DNA of 64,000 nt from Streptomyces nymphaeiformis (GCF_014203895.1 NZ_JACHJY010000002.1:186001-250000), one strand, 5' to 3'; shown: positions 17,147 to 26,416, counted from the first letter of the stretch. Numbers and translations: made by a program. The notes: generated from the letters alone by a model not told the origin.

Positions 17147-18780
17147 CGCTTGGAGGCCCCGATCGTCGCGGCCCACGGGTAGTAGAGCTGGGCGATGCCG
17201 GTCGGTGCGCCGGTGATCCGCTTGCCGAGGAAGACCGAGTAGGGCGCCTCGTACACGGGGATGATCGGCAGCTCGTCCATGGCGATCTTCTGGAGCTTCG
17301 CGGTGAGCTCGGTGCGCTTGACCGGGTCGGGCTCGGAGTTCGCGCGGTCGAAGGCGACGTCGAACTCGGCGTTCGACCAGCGGCCGTAGTTCCCGAAGTC
17401 GCCGGTGCGCAGGTACTGGTAGAACTCCAGCGGGTCGGGCGTGTTGTCGTAGCCGTTGGTGATGACGAGGTCGAGGCCGTCACGCGCGCTCGGGTCGACG
17501 AAGATGCTGCTGTACGCGTCGGGCGAGACCGGCTTCAGGACGACGTTGAGCCCGATCTGGCGGCCCGCGGCCTGGACGGCGTTGGCGACGACGCTGATCT
17601 CGGGAGCCATCGAGCTGGTGGCGATGGTGACCGTGCGGCCGTTCGCGTGGGCCTCCTCGACGAGCTTCTTCGCGGCCGCGACGTCGTACACCGGCTCGGG
17701 CAGCGTGTCGAAGAGCTCGGCCGTCTTCTCCGGGGCCAGCGCCCAGGCGCCGCGCGCGGCGGGGGCCTTGGCGGGGACGCCGACGCCGCCGGCCGCGGCC
17801 TTGATGATGTTCTTCCGGTCGAGGGCCATCGACAGGGCCTTGCGGACCTTGAGGTTGCTGAGCGTGCCGTGGAAGTCGAGGACCGCGAGGTTCGCGGCGG
17901 CGGTGTTGGGTCCGAAGAGGAGCGTGCCCTTGCTGCCCGTGCGCAGCTGCGAGAAGGAGGAGGACGGGACCATGTACCCCCCGTCGGCCGTACCCGAGAG
18001 GAAGGCGTTGGAGCGGGCCGCGGCGTCCTCGATGAAGGTGAACTTCACCTGCTCGGACTTGGGCGTGAGCGTCTTGTCCCAGTAGGCGTCGTGCTTCTTG
18101 AGGGTGATGCTGTCGCCCTGGTTCCACTTGTCGAGGGCGTACGGGCCGGTGCAGTTCAGCTTGCCCTTGGGGGTGCCGTAGTCCTTGCCCTCCTCGGCGA
18201 GGGAGGCCGCGCTGACGATCGTGCCGGGGGAGGCGGCCATCAGCTCGTGGAAGAGGACGTCGGCCTTGCCGAGGCGGATCGTCACCTCCAGCGGGCCGGT
18301 CTTCTCGACGGAGTCGACGGTCTTGAAGGAGGAGCCCCACGGAGAGCCGGTCTTCGGGTCCATCTGGCGCTTGAGGGAGGCGACCACGTCGTCGGCGGTC
18401 ATGGTGGTGCCGTCGTGGAACTTCACCCCGGGGCGCAGGGTGTACACGAGGGTGCGCGGGTCGGGCTGCCGCCACTTCACGGCGAGGCCGGGCACGATCC
18501 TCATGTCGGGGGTGACCCGCAGCAGCTGCTCGCACACGTTGGCGAGGACGGTGTTCGGCGGGTAGTCGTACGCCAGGGCGTAGTCGAGCGTGTACGGCTC
18601 GGCGTACAGGGACCAGGTGAAGGAGTCCAGCGGGCCCTGTGCGGGGGCGGAGGTAGGGCTGACCTTGTAGTTCGCGCCGCCGCCGGCCGCGGGCGGGTTC
18701 GTGGCGCCGGAGCAGGCGCTGGTGGTGGCCGCGAGGGCGGCGGTACAGGCGAGAAGCGCGAGGGCTCTGGGCATGCGCAT
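17143..18780 (-). CDS. Solute-binding lipoprotein of oligopeptide-type ABC importer (SBP family 5)
   Basis: 545 aa from ATG 18780 (ATG 18774 is possible). The signal peptide ends in a lipobox with Cys23 (ATTSACSG), so the protein should be anchored outside the membrane. The family 5 pattern is clear (YTLRPGVKFHDGTTMTADDV; NYGRWSNAEFDVAFDRANSE). Family 5 proteins bind peptides but also nickel, sugars and opines. It heads the operon, and the divergent LacI regulator with operators in the gap suggests that the cargo, or its breakdown product, may be sugar-like. Confidence 0.93.
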   Translation of the reverse strand: MRMPRALALLACTAALAATTSACSGATNPPAAGGGANYKVSPTSAPAQGPLDSFTWSLYAEPYTLDYALAYDYPPNTVLANVCEQLLRVTPDMRIVPGLAVKWRQPDPRTLVYTLRPGVKFHDGTTMTADDVVASLKRQMDPKTGSPWGSSFKTVDSVEKTGPLEVTIRLGKADVLFHELMAASPGTIVSAASLAEEGKDYGTPKGKLNCTGPYALDKWNQGDSITLKKHDAYWDKTLTPKSEQVKFTFIEDAAARSNAFLSGTADGGYMVPSSSFSQLRTGSKGTLLFGPNTAAANLAVLDFHGTLSNLKVRKALSMALDRKNIIKAAAGGVGVPAKAPAARGAWALAPEKTAELFDTLPEPVYDVAAAKKLVEEAHANGRTVTIATSSMAPEISVVANAVQAAGRQIGLNVVLKPVSPDAYSSIFVDPSARDGLDLVITNGYDNTPDPLEFYQYLRTGDFGNYGRWSNAEFDVAFDRANSEPDPVKRTELTAKLQKIAMDELPIIPVYEAPYSVFLGKRITGAPTGIAQLYYPWAATIGASKR

Positions 18781-18841
18781 GGGGAGGGACCCACCCCTTT
18801 ACAGGTGTAGTGACGGGCTCGGGGGGATGGAGCGAGTATTG

Positions 18842-18861
18842 GTGCGGGAACGTTCCCGCAC
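18842..18861. promoter_or_regulatory. LacI-type operator, perfect 20-bp palindrome
   Basis: GTGCGGGAACGTTCCCGCAC is a perfect palindrome with the central CG typical of LacI/GalR operators. It lies between the divergent binding-protein gene and lacI-like gene, about 62 bp from the former and 65 bp from the latter. Confidence 0.88.
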
Positions 18862-18879
18862 AAGACCTGCACGCGACTT

Positions 18880-18897
18880 TGCGGGAACGGTTTTGCA
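18880..18897. promoter_or_regulatory. Second, imperfect LacI-type operator
   Basis: TGCGGGAACGGTTTTGCA repeats the left half of the stronger operator (TGCGGGAAC) with a degenerate right half. Its centre is about 37 bp from the first site, close to 3.5 turns. It sits about 30 bp before the lacI-like start and so could mediate autorepression. Confidence 0.7.
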
Positions 18898-18925
18898 GAG
18901 GTCACGGGGGTGGCACCATCACCCC

Positions 18926-19981
18926 ATGACCGAAGCTTCAGGGCGCGGCGGGCAGCCCTCGCCGCCCACCCCGCGCGTCCGCCTCGTCGACGTGGCCCGC
19001 GAGGCGGGCCTGTCCAAGACGACCGTCTCGGCGGCGCTCAACGGCACCGGGAGGCTCTCCCCCGAGGTACGGGAGAAGGCCCGCGAGACCGCGCGCAGAA
19101 TGGGCTACCGGCCCAACGCCACCGCGCGCCAGCTGCGCGCGGGACGGGCCCGGCTGATCGGGTACGTGGTCGGCGAGTTCGCCGCCACTCCATGGACCTT
19201 TCTCGAGTCGCCGTACTTCGCGAGACTGACCGGCGCCACCGCGGCCACCGCGCTGCGCCGCGGCTACGCCGTGGTGCTGCTGCCCGCCGGCTCCCTGCAG
19301 AGCGAGTGGGCCGACCTGTCCCTCGACGCGGTGGTCGTCGCCGACCCCGTCGCCGACGACCCGGTCGTCGAGGGCCTGCTCGCCGCCGGCATCCCCGTCT
19401 TCACGGACCGCTCCGTCGAGGGGCTGCCGGGGGCCTACTGGGTGGACGTCGACGCGGGCGGCGCCGTCCGCGAGGCCCTCGACCACCTGTGGCAGCAGGG
19501 GTCCCGGCGGCCGGTCCTCGTGGTGCCGGACAGCACCACCCGCTTCCACACCGAGGTGGACGCCGCGCACCGGGAGTGGTGCGCCGCCCACGACCTGCCG
19601 GAGCGGGCCGTGCGCGTCGCGGAAGCGGGCAACGGGCCGGTGGTGCAGGGAGTCGAGACCGCCCTGACCGGTGAAGGCCGGGATCGCCCCGACGCCCTCC
19701 TGGTCGTGGCCGAGGCGAGCCCGCCCCTCGTCCTGGAGGCGGCGCGCCGCCACGGCTACGAGGTCCCGGACGACCTGCTGGTCGTCCTGGTCAGCGAGGA
19801 CGCCACGGCCCTGCACACCCAGCCGCCGGTGACCACGCTGAGCCTGCGGCCCGAGGCGGTCGCGGAGGCCGGCGTCGAGCACCTCGTCGCGGTCCTGGAG
19901 CACGGCCGCCGGGAGCCCGCCGGGACTCTCGTCCCGACGCGCCTCGACGTCCGGGCGTCGTCGGTGCGACCGAGGGCCTGA
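18926..19981 (+). CDS. LacI-family transcriptional regulator
   Basis: 351 aa from ATG 18926. The N-terminal HTH and hinge are classic: VRLVDVAREAGLSKTTVSAALNG, then MGYRPNATARQLRAGR. The periplasmic-binding-like sensor fills the rest (VDVDAGGAVREALDHLW; VSEDATALHTQPPVTTLSL). It is divergent from the five-gene ABC importer, with two operators between, so it probably represses both until ligand binds. LacI control of an oligopeptide-type importer is less common than of sugar importers. Confidence 0.92.
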   Translation: MTEASGRGGQPSPPTPRVRLVDVAREAGLSKTTVSAALNGTGRLSPEVREKARETARRMGYRPNATARQLRAGRARLIGYVVGEFAATPWTFLESPYFARLTGATAATALRRGYAVVLLPAGSLQSEWADLSLDAVVVADPVADDPVVEGLLAAGIPVFTDRSVEGLPGAYWVDVDAGGAVREALDHLWQQGSRRPVLVVPDSTTRFHTEVDAAHREWCAAHDLPERAVRVAEAGNGPVVQGVETALTGEGRDRPDALLVVAEASPPLVLEAARRHGYEVPDDLLVVLVSEDATALHTQPPVTTLSLRPEAVAEAGVEHLVAVLEHGRREPAGTLVPTRLDVRASSVRPRA

Positions 19982-19988
19982 GGCCCGG

Positions 19989-21623
19989 TCAGACCGAGTG
20001 GACCAGCTGTCCGCCGACGTACGTCCGCTCGACCCGGGCCTCGGCGATCTCCTCCGGCGGGCCGGTGAGGATGTCGCGGTCCAGGACGACCAGGTCGGCG
20101 AGGTTGCCGGGGCGCAGGCTGCCGGTGTCGTCGAGGCCGTTCACGTGCGCGGTGCCCGCCGTGTAGGCGGCGAGCGCCGTGGTGAGGTCGATGCGCTGCT
20201 CGGCGTAGAAGATCCGGTCGTCGGTGGCCTCGGGGTCGCGGCGGTTGACGGCGACGTGGATGCCCTCGATCGGGTTCGGGCTGCTGACCGGCCAGTCGCT
20301 GCCGGCGGCGAGGGTGGCCCCGGCCCGCACCAGATCGCCGAACGGGTACTGCCAGGCGGCGCGCTCGGGGCCCAGGAACGGGATGGTCAGCTCGTCCATC
20401 TGCGGCTCGTGCGCGGCCCAGAGCGGCTGGATGTTCGCGATGGCGCCGAGCGCCGCGAACCGCGGCAGGTCCTCGGGGTGGACGACCTGGAGGTGGGCCA
20501 GGTGGTGGCGGTTGCCACGGCGCCCGTTGGCGGCGATCGCGGCCTCAAGGGCGTCCAGGGCCTCACGGACGGCCCGGTCGCCCAGGGCGTGGAAGTGGAC
20601 CTGGAAGTCGAGGGCGTCGAGCTCGGTCACGTACCCGCGCAGCGCCTCGGGGTCGACGAAGCTCAGCCCGCTGTTGGCGGTGGCGCAGCCGCAGCCGTCC
20701 AGGTACGGGGTGATCATGGCGGCGGTGAAGTTCTCCGCGACGCCGTCCTGCATGATCTTGATCGTGCCGGCGCGGAACCGGCCGACGTTCAACTTCTCGC
20801 GGCGGGCGACCAGTTCGGGGATCTGCTCGGCGCCCCGCTCCCGGTCCCACCAGAGCGCACCGGTCACCCGGGCGGTCAGCGAACCGTCGCCGGCGGCCGT
20901 CAGGTACGCCTCCGACGGATCGGCCATGCCGCCGAAGGAGCCGAGCAGCGCGTCCTGCCAGGCCGTGATGCCGAGCGAGTGCAGCAGCTTCTGGGCGCGC
21001 AGCAGACCGGCGAGCCGCTCCTCGGCGGTGGCCTCGGGCACCAGTCGGGCGACGAGCCCGATCGCGCCCTCCTGGAGCGTGCCGCTGGGGGTGCCGTCCG
21101 CCTCCCGCTCGATCCGGCCGTCCGCCGGATCGGGGGTGTCGGCGGTGAGCCCCGCGAGCTCCAGGGCGCGGGAGTTGGCCCAGGCGCCGTGGTGGTCACG
21201 GTTCGACAGCAGGACCGGGCGGTCGGGGACGACGGAGTCGAGCAGCTGCCGGGTGGGCATCCCGCCCTCGAAGCTCTCCATCGACCAGCCGCCGCCGGTG
21301 ATCCAGGCCCGCTCCGGGTGGGCGTCCGCGTACTCCCGGATCCGTTCCAGGTAGTCGGCGACGCCGACCGTGCCGGTGAGATCGCACTCGGCCAGCTCCT
21401 TGCCGCCGCCGACGGCGTGGATGTGGGCGTCCTGGAAGCCGGGGAGCAGCAGCTTCCCGGTCAGGTCGACGACCTCCGTGCCGGGCCCGACGAGGTCCCG
21501 CACCTCGTCGTGCCCGACGGCCACGATCCGCTCGCCGACGACGGCGAGCGAGGTCGCCCGGGTGCGGGCCGGGTCCGCCGTGAAGACGGGCCCGCGGGTG
21601 AAGACCAGATCGGCCGTGGTCAT
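19989..21623 (-). CDS. YtcJ-type metal-dependent amidohydrolase
   Basis: 544 aa from ATG 21623. It has the N-terminal composite domain, then the HxH metal motif in GFQDAHIHAVGGG, further His ligands (FHALGDRAV; HLAHLQVVHPEDL) and the late Asp in AAGSDWPVSSPNP. YtcJ-like members (amidohydrolase family 3) cleave C-N bonds of exoenzyme-type substrates. It converges on lacI with a 7-bp gap and is divergent from a TetR gene with two operators between. Confidence 0.9.
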   Translation of the reverse strand: MTTADLVFTRGPVFTADPARTRATSLAVVGERIVAVGHDEVRDLVGPGTEVVDLTGKLLLPGFQDAHIHAVGGGKELAECDLTGTVGVADYLERIREYADAHPERAWITGGGWSMESFEGGMPTRQLLDSVVPDRPVLLSNRDHHGAWANSRALELAGLTADTPDPADGRIEREADGTPSGTLQEGAIGLVARLVPEATAEERLAGLLRAQKLLHSLGITAWQDALLGSFGGMADPSEAYLTAAGDGSLTARVTGALWWDRERGAEQIPELVARREKLNVGRFRAGTIKIMQDGVAENFTAAMITPYLDGCGCATANSGLSFVDPEALRGYVTELDALDFQVHFHALGDRAVREALDALEAAIAANGRRGNRHHLAHLQVVHPEDLPRFAALGAIANIQPLWAAHEPQMDELTIPFLGPERAAWQYPFGDLVRAGATLAAGSDWPVSSPNPIEGIHVAVNRRDPEATDDRIFYAEQRIDLTTALAAYTAGTAHVNGLDDTGSLRPGNLADLVVLDRDILTGPPEEIAEARVERTYVGGQLVHSV

Positions 21624-21684
21624 GGGCGCTCCAGAACTTGTGGTGTGGATGGGTGGGCGCCATGCAAGCGGGCGGGCGGTTCAC

Positions 21685-21703
21685 ACGTCAATGGCGTTGA
21701 CGT
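21685..21703. promoter_or_regulatory. TetR-type operator, copy 1
   Basis: ACGTCAATGGCGTTGACGT is an inverted repeat with one mismatch pair around a 3-bp centre. It is about 60 bp upstream of the amidohydrolase start. It is nearly the same as copy 2, and the two copies share downstream flanks (gtaa..ttccggcc), as if duplicated. Confidence 0.8.
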
Positions 21704-21741
21704 AAGCTTCCGGCCGTCTCCGGACGCGCGGGGCCGTTTAC

Positions 21742-21760
21742 ACGTCAACTACGTTGACGT
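21742..21760. promoter_or_regulatory. TetR-type operator, copy 2
   Basis: ACGTCAACTACGTTGACGT has perfect 8-bp arms around TAC. It lies 12 bp before the tetR-like ATG, where binding would block its own expression. Confidence 0.85.
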
Positions 21761-21772
21761 AATGTTCCGGCC

Positions 21773-22483
21773 ATGTCCGAACGCGTCGTCCCCGAAGGCA
21801 GTCGGCAGCGCCGCCGCCCCACCAAACAGGGCGCCGTCCTCTCGGAGCGGCTCATCGTCGACACCGCGTTGCGCCTGATCGCCCAGCACGGCGCCGAGGC
21901 CCTCTCGGTACGGAGACTGGGCGCCGCGCTCGGCGCCGACCCCACCGCCCTCTACCGCTACTTCCGCAACACCGACGCCCTGCTCCTCGCCGTCGCCGAC
22001 GAGCTGATCGGCCGCGCGCAGGAGGGCTGGACGGCGACCGGCGACTGGCGCACCGACCTCCGCGCGATGGGGCTGCGCATCAACTCCTGCTACCGCAACA
22101 ACCCGCAGGCCGCGGCCCTCGCGGCCCACCGCACCACCGGCCGCCCCCACGAGACCCGGGCCGTCGAACGGATCCTCGGCATCCTCCGGGGCGCCGGCTT
22201 CCCCGACGACCTCGCCGTCCGCATCTACCACGCCTTCGTCGACCAGGCCCTCGCCTTCGCGGCCCAGGACGCCGCGGCGGCGGCCCTGCCGACGGCTGCG
22301 CGGGAGAAGGACGAGGAGGTCTGGCACGCGGTCTACGGCCGGCTGTCCCCCGACACCCACCCGAACATCGCCGCGACATTCCCCCTCCTGGCCGCCGACA
22401 TGCGCGACAGCGGCTACCCGTTCGCCCTGGAACTGATGCTGGCGGCGGTGGAGGCACTGCGACCTACGGAGCAGGGCGGCTGA
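21773..22483 (+). CDS. TetR-family repressor
   Basis: 236 aa from ATG 21773. The N-terminal HTH is clear (LIVDTALRLIAQHGAEALSVRRLGAALGADPTALYRYFRNTDALLLAVADEL), and the C-terminal helices form the ligand pocket. It is divergent from the YtcJ-type amidohydrolase with paired operators between. A third similar site at 29453 suggests it may also control the FAD oxidase gene. Its stop codon lies in a tandem DNA repeat. Confidence 0.92.
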   Translation: MSERVVPEGSRQRRRPTKQGAVLSERLIVDTALRLIAQHGAEALSVRRLGAALGADPTALYRYFRNTDALLLAVADELIGRAQEGWTATGDWRTDLRAMGLRINSCYRNNPQAAALAAHRTTGRPHETRAVERILGILRGAGFPDDLAVRIYHAFVDQALAFAAQDAAAAALPTAAREKDEEVWHAVYGRLSPDTHPNIAATFPLLAADMRDSGYPFALELMLAAVEALRPTEQGG

Positions 22484-22567
22484 CGGAGCAGGGCGGCTGA
22501 CGGAGCAGGGCGGCTGACGGGGCCGGGCGCCTGACGGGGCCGGGCGCCTGACGGGGCCGGGCGCCTG
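22466..22567. repeat. Two-phase 17-bp tandem repeat (3+3 units)
   Basis: Three exact copies of acggagcagggcggctg (22466-22516) are followed by three exact copies of a diverged form, acggggccgggcgcctg (22517-22567). The first copy encodes the C-terminal TEQGG of the TetR protein and its TGA stop; the rest is intergenic. This looks like slippage expansion in two rounds. Confidence 0.9.
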
Positions 22568-22595
22568 ACGCCGCCGCGGGCTCGACGGGGTGGTG

Positions 22596-24242
22596 TCAGC
22601 CCGTCGGCACCGACGAGAAGCGGCCCACCGCCGCGACGTCCCCGCTGATCCGCCCCGCCGTCTCCCGCAGCGCCGGCAGCAGCGTCGTCAGGCTCTCCTC
22701 CGGTGTGGCGCGGCCCGCGTGCAGGGCCACGTTGACCGCGGCGATCGCCCGACCCTCGCGGTCGGTGACGGCGACCGCGAGGGACCGCAGGCCCTCCTCC
22801 AGTTCCTGTTCGACCCACCCGTAGCCGCGCGCGGCCGTCGCCGCCACCACCTCGTCGAGCCCCTCACGGGTCGTCACGGTGTACGGGGTCAGCGCCGAGG
22901 GCGTGATCCGCCGGAGGCGCTCGGCGCGCTCCTCCCCGGGCAGGGCCCCGAGCAGGACGCGGCCCATCGAGGTCGCGTACGCCGGGAGCCGGGTGCCGAC
23001 CGTGATGTCGATGTGCATGATGCGGGTGCCGGCGACCCGGGCGACGTACCGGATGTCGTCCCCGTCGAGGACGGCGACGGACGCGGACTCCTGGACGCGA
23101 AGGACCAGGTCGACCAGGTGCGGGGTCGCGATCTCCGGCAGGCTCAGGCCGGAGAGACGCGTGTGGCCGAGCTCCAGGACCCGGGGCAGTACGACGAAAC
23201 CGCCGGGCTCCTCCCGTACGTACCCCAGATGGCGGAGGGTGATCAGCGACCGGCGTGCCGTCGCGCGGGGGAGCCCGGCCAGCCGGGCGAGCTCGGAGAG
23301 CCGCACGGGGCCCCGGACGGACCCGAAGGCGCGCAGGACGTCGAGGCCGCGCGCGAGCGACTGGAGGAAGCCCGAGCCGAGCTCCTCCTTCAGTACGGCC
23401 ACGGGCGCCGGAGCACCGCCCGCGGGTGCGGCGCCGACGGGTGCCGCCGTCAGCGCGGCCTCCATCGCAGCGACTGCCCGGCGCAGCGGCGGGAGCGCCT
23501 GTTCCACGAGGGACGCGGCGCTGTGCCGGCTCGTGTGGCTGACGACGCTGACCGCGCAGACCACCGCGCCCGCGGGTCCCCGTACGGGAAGGGCGACGGA
23601 GAGCAGTCCCGGCTCGAGGAGCTGGTCGTCCACGGCCATGCCGCTCTCGCCCGCCTCCCGTACCCGCTCCAGGAACCCGGCCTCGACCTCGTCGGGCGGT
23701 ACGGAAGCGGACCCGGTGTCCGGCGGGTCCTGCGCACGCCGGGCCCGCCACCGCTCGCGATCCGTCTCGTCCCATTCCGCGGCGAACAGGGCGCCGGGCG
23801 CGCACCGCTCGGCCGCCAGGAGCCCACCGGGCCGGAAGGACGTCGCCATGGCGCGCCGACGGGTGGCCTGGGTGAGGAAGCGGACCCCGTCGCGGTCGGG
23901 GACGGCCAGGGACACCGACGCGTCGAGCGCGTCGGCGAGCGCTGCGGCCTGCGGCCCGAGGAGCTCGGGGAGCCCGCAGGAGGCGAGGTAGGCGTTGCCG
24001 AGTTCGGCGGCCCCCGGGGCGAGGAGCAGATCGCGCCCCTCCGCCCTGAGGACGCCGAGGCGGACGAGCGTCGTCGCGATCCGGTCGATCGTGGAGCGGG
24101 CGAGGCCCGTCGTCCGGGCGAGGTCGCCGGGGCGGTGGCGGACGTCGGGTCCCGAGGCCATCGCGCGGAGCACGGCGAGCCCTCGTTCCAGCGGTCCGAC
24201 GAGCTCGTCGGGTGCGCCCTCGGCCTCGGCGGTCTGCGGCAT
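22596..24242 (-). CDS. Double IclR-family regulator (two IclR units fused)
   Basis: 548 aa from ATG 24242. Unit 1 (about 13-265) and unit 2 (about 295-540) each have a winged helix and an effector domain: VGPLERGLAVLRAMASGPDVRHRPGDLARTTGL, and again LQSLARGLDVLRAFGSVRGPVRLSELARLAGL. Unit 2 keeps the IclR effector motifs (TRIMHIDITVGTRLPAYATSMGRVLLG) and resembles PcaR/PobR-type regulators of aromatic catabolism; unit 1 is more diverged. It is likely a regulator of the adjacent catabolic operon, from which a hairpin separates it. Confidence 0.9.
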   Translation of the reverse strand: MPQTAEAEGAPDELVGPLERGLAVLRAMASGPDVRHRPGDLARTTGLARSTIDRIATTLVRLGVLRAEGRDLLLAPGAAELGNAYLASCGLPELLGPQAAALADALDASVSLAVPDRDGVRFLTQATRRRAMATSFRPGGLLAAERCAPGALFAAEWDETDRERWRARRAQDPPDTGSASVPPDEVEAGFLERVREAGESGMAVDDQLLEPGLLSVALPVRGPAGAVVCAVSVVSHTSRHSAASLVEQALPPLRRAVAAMEAALTAAPVGAAPAGGAPAPVAVLKEELGSGFLQSLARGLDVLRAFGSVRGPVRLSELARLAGLPRATARRSLITLRHLGYVREEPGGFVVLPRVLELGHTRLSGLSLPEIATPHLVDLVLRVQESASVAVLDGDDIRYVARVAGTRIMHIDITVGTRLPAYATSMGRVLLGALPGEERAERLRRITPSALTPYTVTTREGLDEVVAATAARGYGWVEQELEEGLRSLAVAVTDREGRAIAAVNVALHAGRATPEESLTTLLPALRETAGRISGDVAAVGRFSSVPTG

Positions 24243-24361
24243 CGTCGGGGCTCCTCAGGGCTTGGCGGGGCTGTCGCGGCTTCTCGGGGCGGTGGGGGCG
24301 GTGGGGGCGGGGGAAACCGTACCGCCGCCCCCGCCACGCCCCGGCGCGCGGTACGCGGAAG

Positions 24362-24389
24362 GGGGGCGGCCGCATCAGCGGCCGCCCCC
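24362..24389 (-). terminator. Hairpin terminator after the MaoC gene
   Basis: A perfect 12-bp G+C stem (24362-24373 with 24378-24389, loop ATCA) starts 17 nt beyond the MaoC stop. It separates the catabolic operon from the IclR gene. No T-run follows. Confidence 0.7.
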
Positions 24390-24405
24390 TCGGCGTACAC
24401 CGGGA

Positions 24406-24861
24406 TCAGGCGAAGAAGCGGTACACCGCCTGTGCGACGCACGCCGGCTTGGCGACGCCGTCGATCTCCACGGTGAGGTCCACGACGACCTCGACACCTC
24501 CCTTGACGTCCTCCACGGACACCACGCGGCCGTGCGTGCGGATCTTCGAGCCGACGCGCACGGGGGAGGGGAAACGCACCTTGTTGAGGCCGTAGTTGAC
24601 AGCCATCGACACGCCCTCGACCTGGAGCAGCTCGCTCCACATCGGGATGAGCAGCGAGAGCGTCAGATAGCCGTGGGCGATGGTGCCGCCGAAGGGGCCG
24701 GCGGCGGCGCGCTCGGCGTCGACGTGGATCCACTGGTGGTCGTCGGTGGCGTCGGCGAAGGTGTCGACGCGGGGCTGGGCGATCTCGACCCAGGAACTGT
24801 GACCGAGGCCGGCCCCTGCCTGGGCCTTGATCTCGTCGATGCCGTGGACGGTGAGAGCCAT
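24406..24861 (-). CDS. MaoC-family enoyl-CoA hydratase/dehydratase
   Basis: 151 aa from ATG 24861. The hot-dog fold hydratase motif is visible: FADATDDHQWIHVDAERA, then PFGGTIAHGYLTLSLL, with the conserved catalytic Asp/His pair. It should add water to an enoyl-CoA. It is the last gene of the SDR - amidohydrolase - CoA ligase - hydratase operon, a set that suits beta-oxidation-like breakdown of an acid. Confidence 0.92.
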   Translation of the reverse strand: MALTVHGIDEIKAQAGAGLGHSSWVEIAQPRVDTFADATDDHQWIHVDAERAAAGPFGGTIAHGYLTLSLLIPMWSELLQVEGVSMAVNYGLNKVRFPSPVRVGSKIRTHGRVVSVEDVKGGVEVVVDLTVEIDGVAKPACVAQAVYRFFA

Positions 24862-24891
24862 GGTGGTACTCCTTGTTCGTGGAAGGGGGGT

Positions 24892-26406
24892 TCAGGCGCC
24901 GTAGCGCGCCCGGATCGGGGCCTTGAGCAGCTTCCCGGTGGCGTTGCGGGGGAGGTCCGGGGCGAGGACGACGCTCTTGGGGATCTTGTAGCGGGCGAGC
25001 CGGGCCTCCAGGTGGGCGATCAGCTCCTCCGCGGTGACGGTCGCTCCCGCGCGGGTGACGACGACGGCGCGTCCCACCTCGCCCCAGCGGGCGTCGGGCA
25101 CGCCGATGACGGCCGCCTCGGCGACGTCCGGGTGCCCGAGCAGGGCGTCCTCGACCTCGGCCGGGTAGATGTTCTCCCCGCCCGAGATGATCATGTCCTT
25201 GAGGCGGTCGACGAGCCGTACGTAGCCGTCCTCGTCGACCGTGGCCACGTCGCCCGACCGGAAGCGCCCCCCGTCGCGGAAGGCCGCGGCGGTCGCCTCC
25301 GGAAGGTTCCAGTAGCCCGGGGTCACGTTCGGTCCCGCGACGACGACCTCGCCCTTCTCGCCGGGCCCGGCCTCCTCGCCCGAGGGCAGCAGGACCTGGA
25401 CGTCGGTGAAGAAGTGCGGGACGCCCGCCGAACCGGCGCGGCTCACCGAGTCGGCCCGGTCCAGGATCAGGGCGCCCGGCGCGGTCTCCGTCATGCCGTA
25501 CCCCTGGACGAAGGCGAGGCCGCGGTCCAGATAGGCCTGGGCGGTGCGGGTCGGCACCGGGGCGCCGCCGCACAGCAGGTTGCGCAGACTGGTCAGGTCG
25601 GCGTCGGCCCACCCGGGGGCCGCGGCCATCGCGTCGTACATCGTCGGAACGCCGAACATGCAGGTCACCCGGTGCCGTTCGATCAGCCGCAGGGTGCGGG
25701 CGGCGTCGAAGGAGGACTCCAGGAGGACCGTGCCGCCCTTCAGGAGGACCGGCAGGCAGCTCATGTTGAGGGCGGCGGTGTGGAACAGCGGTGCGGCGAC
25801 CAGGGCCACCTCGTCGCCGGCGAGGTCGGTGTCCACGAGGACGTTGAGGCCGTTCCAGACGATGTTGCCGTGGGTCAGGACGGCACCCTTGGAACGGCCG
25901 GTCGTGCCCGAGGTGTACATGATGAGACAGACGTCCTCGTGCCCCACCTCCTCGTCGACCGGCTCCGTCGACGCGGCCGCGAGCAGCTCCTCGTACGGGG
26001 CACCCGGTCCGCCGTCCACGGCGAGCACGGTGCCGACGCCGGCCCCCTCCGCCAGCTCCTTCACCCGCTCGGCCGACTGCCCGGCGTGCACCAGGACGGT
26101 GCTGCCCGAGTCGGTCAGCTGATGGAGCAACTCCGGCGCCGCGAGCCGGGTGTTGAGCGGGACGAACACCGCTCCGAGGAGCCCGGCCGCGAACAGCGTC
26201 TCCAGATACGACGGATGGTTGGGCCCGAGGAACGCCACCCGGTCCCCCCGCCCGACCCCGGCACCCCGCAGGGCGTGGGCCAACCGCGTGCAGCGGTCGT
26301 GGAGTTCGGCGTAGTCGATCGCGCGGCCCTCGTGCAGAAGGGCGGTGCGCCGTGGCGACCGGCGGTCGCGGCGGGCGGGCCAGGAGCCGATGCCCTGGTT
26401 GCGCAT
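24892..26406 (-). CDS. Acyl-CoA synthetase (AMP-forming)
   Basis: 504 aa from ATG 26406. All ANL-family motifs are present: YTSGTTGRSKGAV (P-loop), GYGMTETAPGALI, the RSGDVATVDEDGYVRLVDRLKDMI hinge and the C-terminal catalytic Lys in PRNATGKLLK. It activates a carboxylic acid to its CoA thioester through an adenylate. Ten bp separate it from the amidohydrolase upstream, so the gene product probably activates the acid released or imported by this pathway. Confidence 0.95.
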   Translation of the reverse strand: MRNQGIGSWPARRDRRSPRRTALLHEGRAIDYAELHDRCTRLAHALRGAGVGRGDRVAFLGPNHPSYLETLFAAGLLGAVFVPLNTRLAAPELLHQLTDSGSTVLVHAGQSAERVKELAEGAGVGTVLAVDGGPGAPYEELLAAASTEPVDEEVGHEDVCLIMYTSGTTGRSKGAVLTHGNIVWNGLNVLVDTDLAGDEVALVAAPLFHTAALNMSCLPVLLKGGTVLLESSFDAARTLRLIERHRVTCMFGVPTMYDAMAAAPGWADADLTSLRNLLCGGAPVPTRTAQAYLDRGLAFVQGYGMTETAPGALILDRADSVSRAGSAGVPHFFTDVQVLLPSGEEAGPGEKGEVVVAGPNVTPGYWNLPEATAAAFRDGGRFRSGDVATVDEDGYVRLVDRLKDMIISGGENIYPAEVEDALLGHPDVAEAAVIGVPDARWGEVGRAVVVTRAGATVTAEELIAHLEARLARYKIPKSVVLAPDLPRNATGKLLKAPIRARYGA

Positions 26407-26416
26407 GGGGTACCCC

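Noticed and set aside
22466..22567. Short regularly repeated units considered as a CRISPR array
   Set aside because: The 17-bp units are directly adjacent with no unique spacers, and no cas genes are present.
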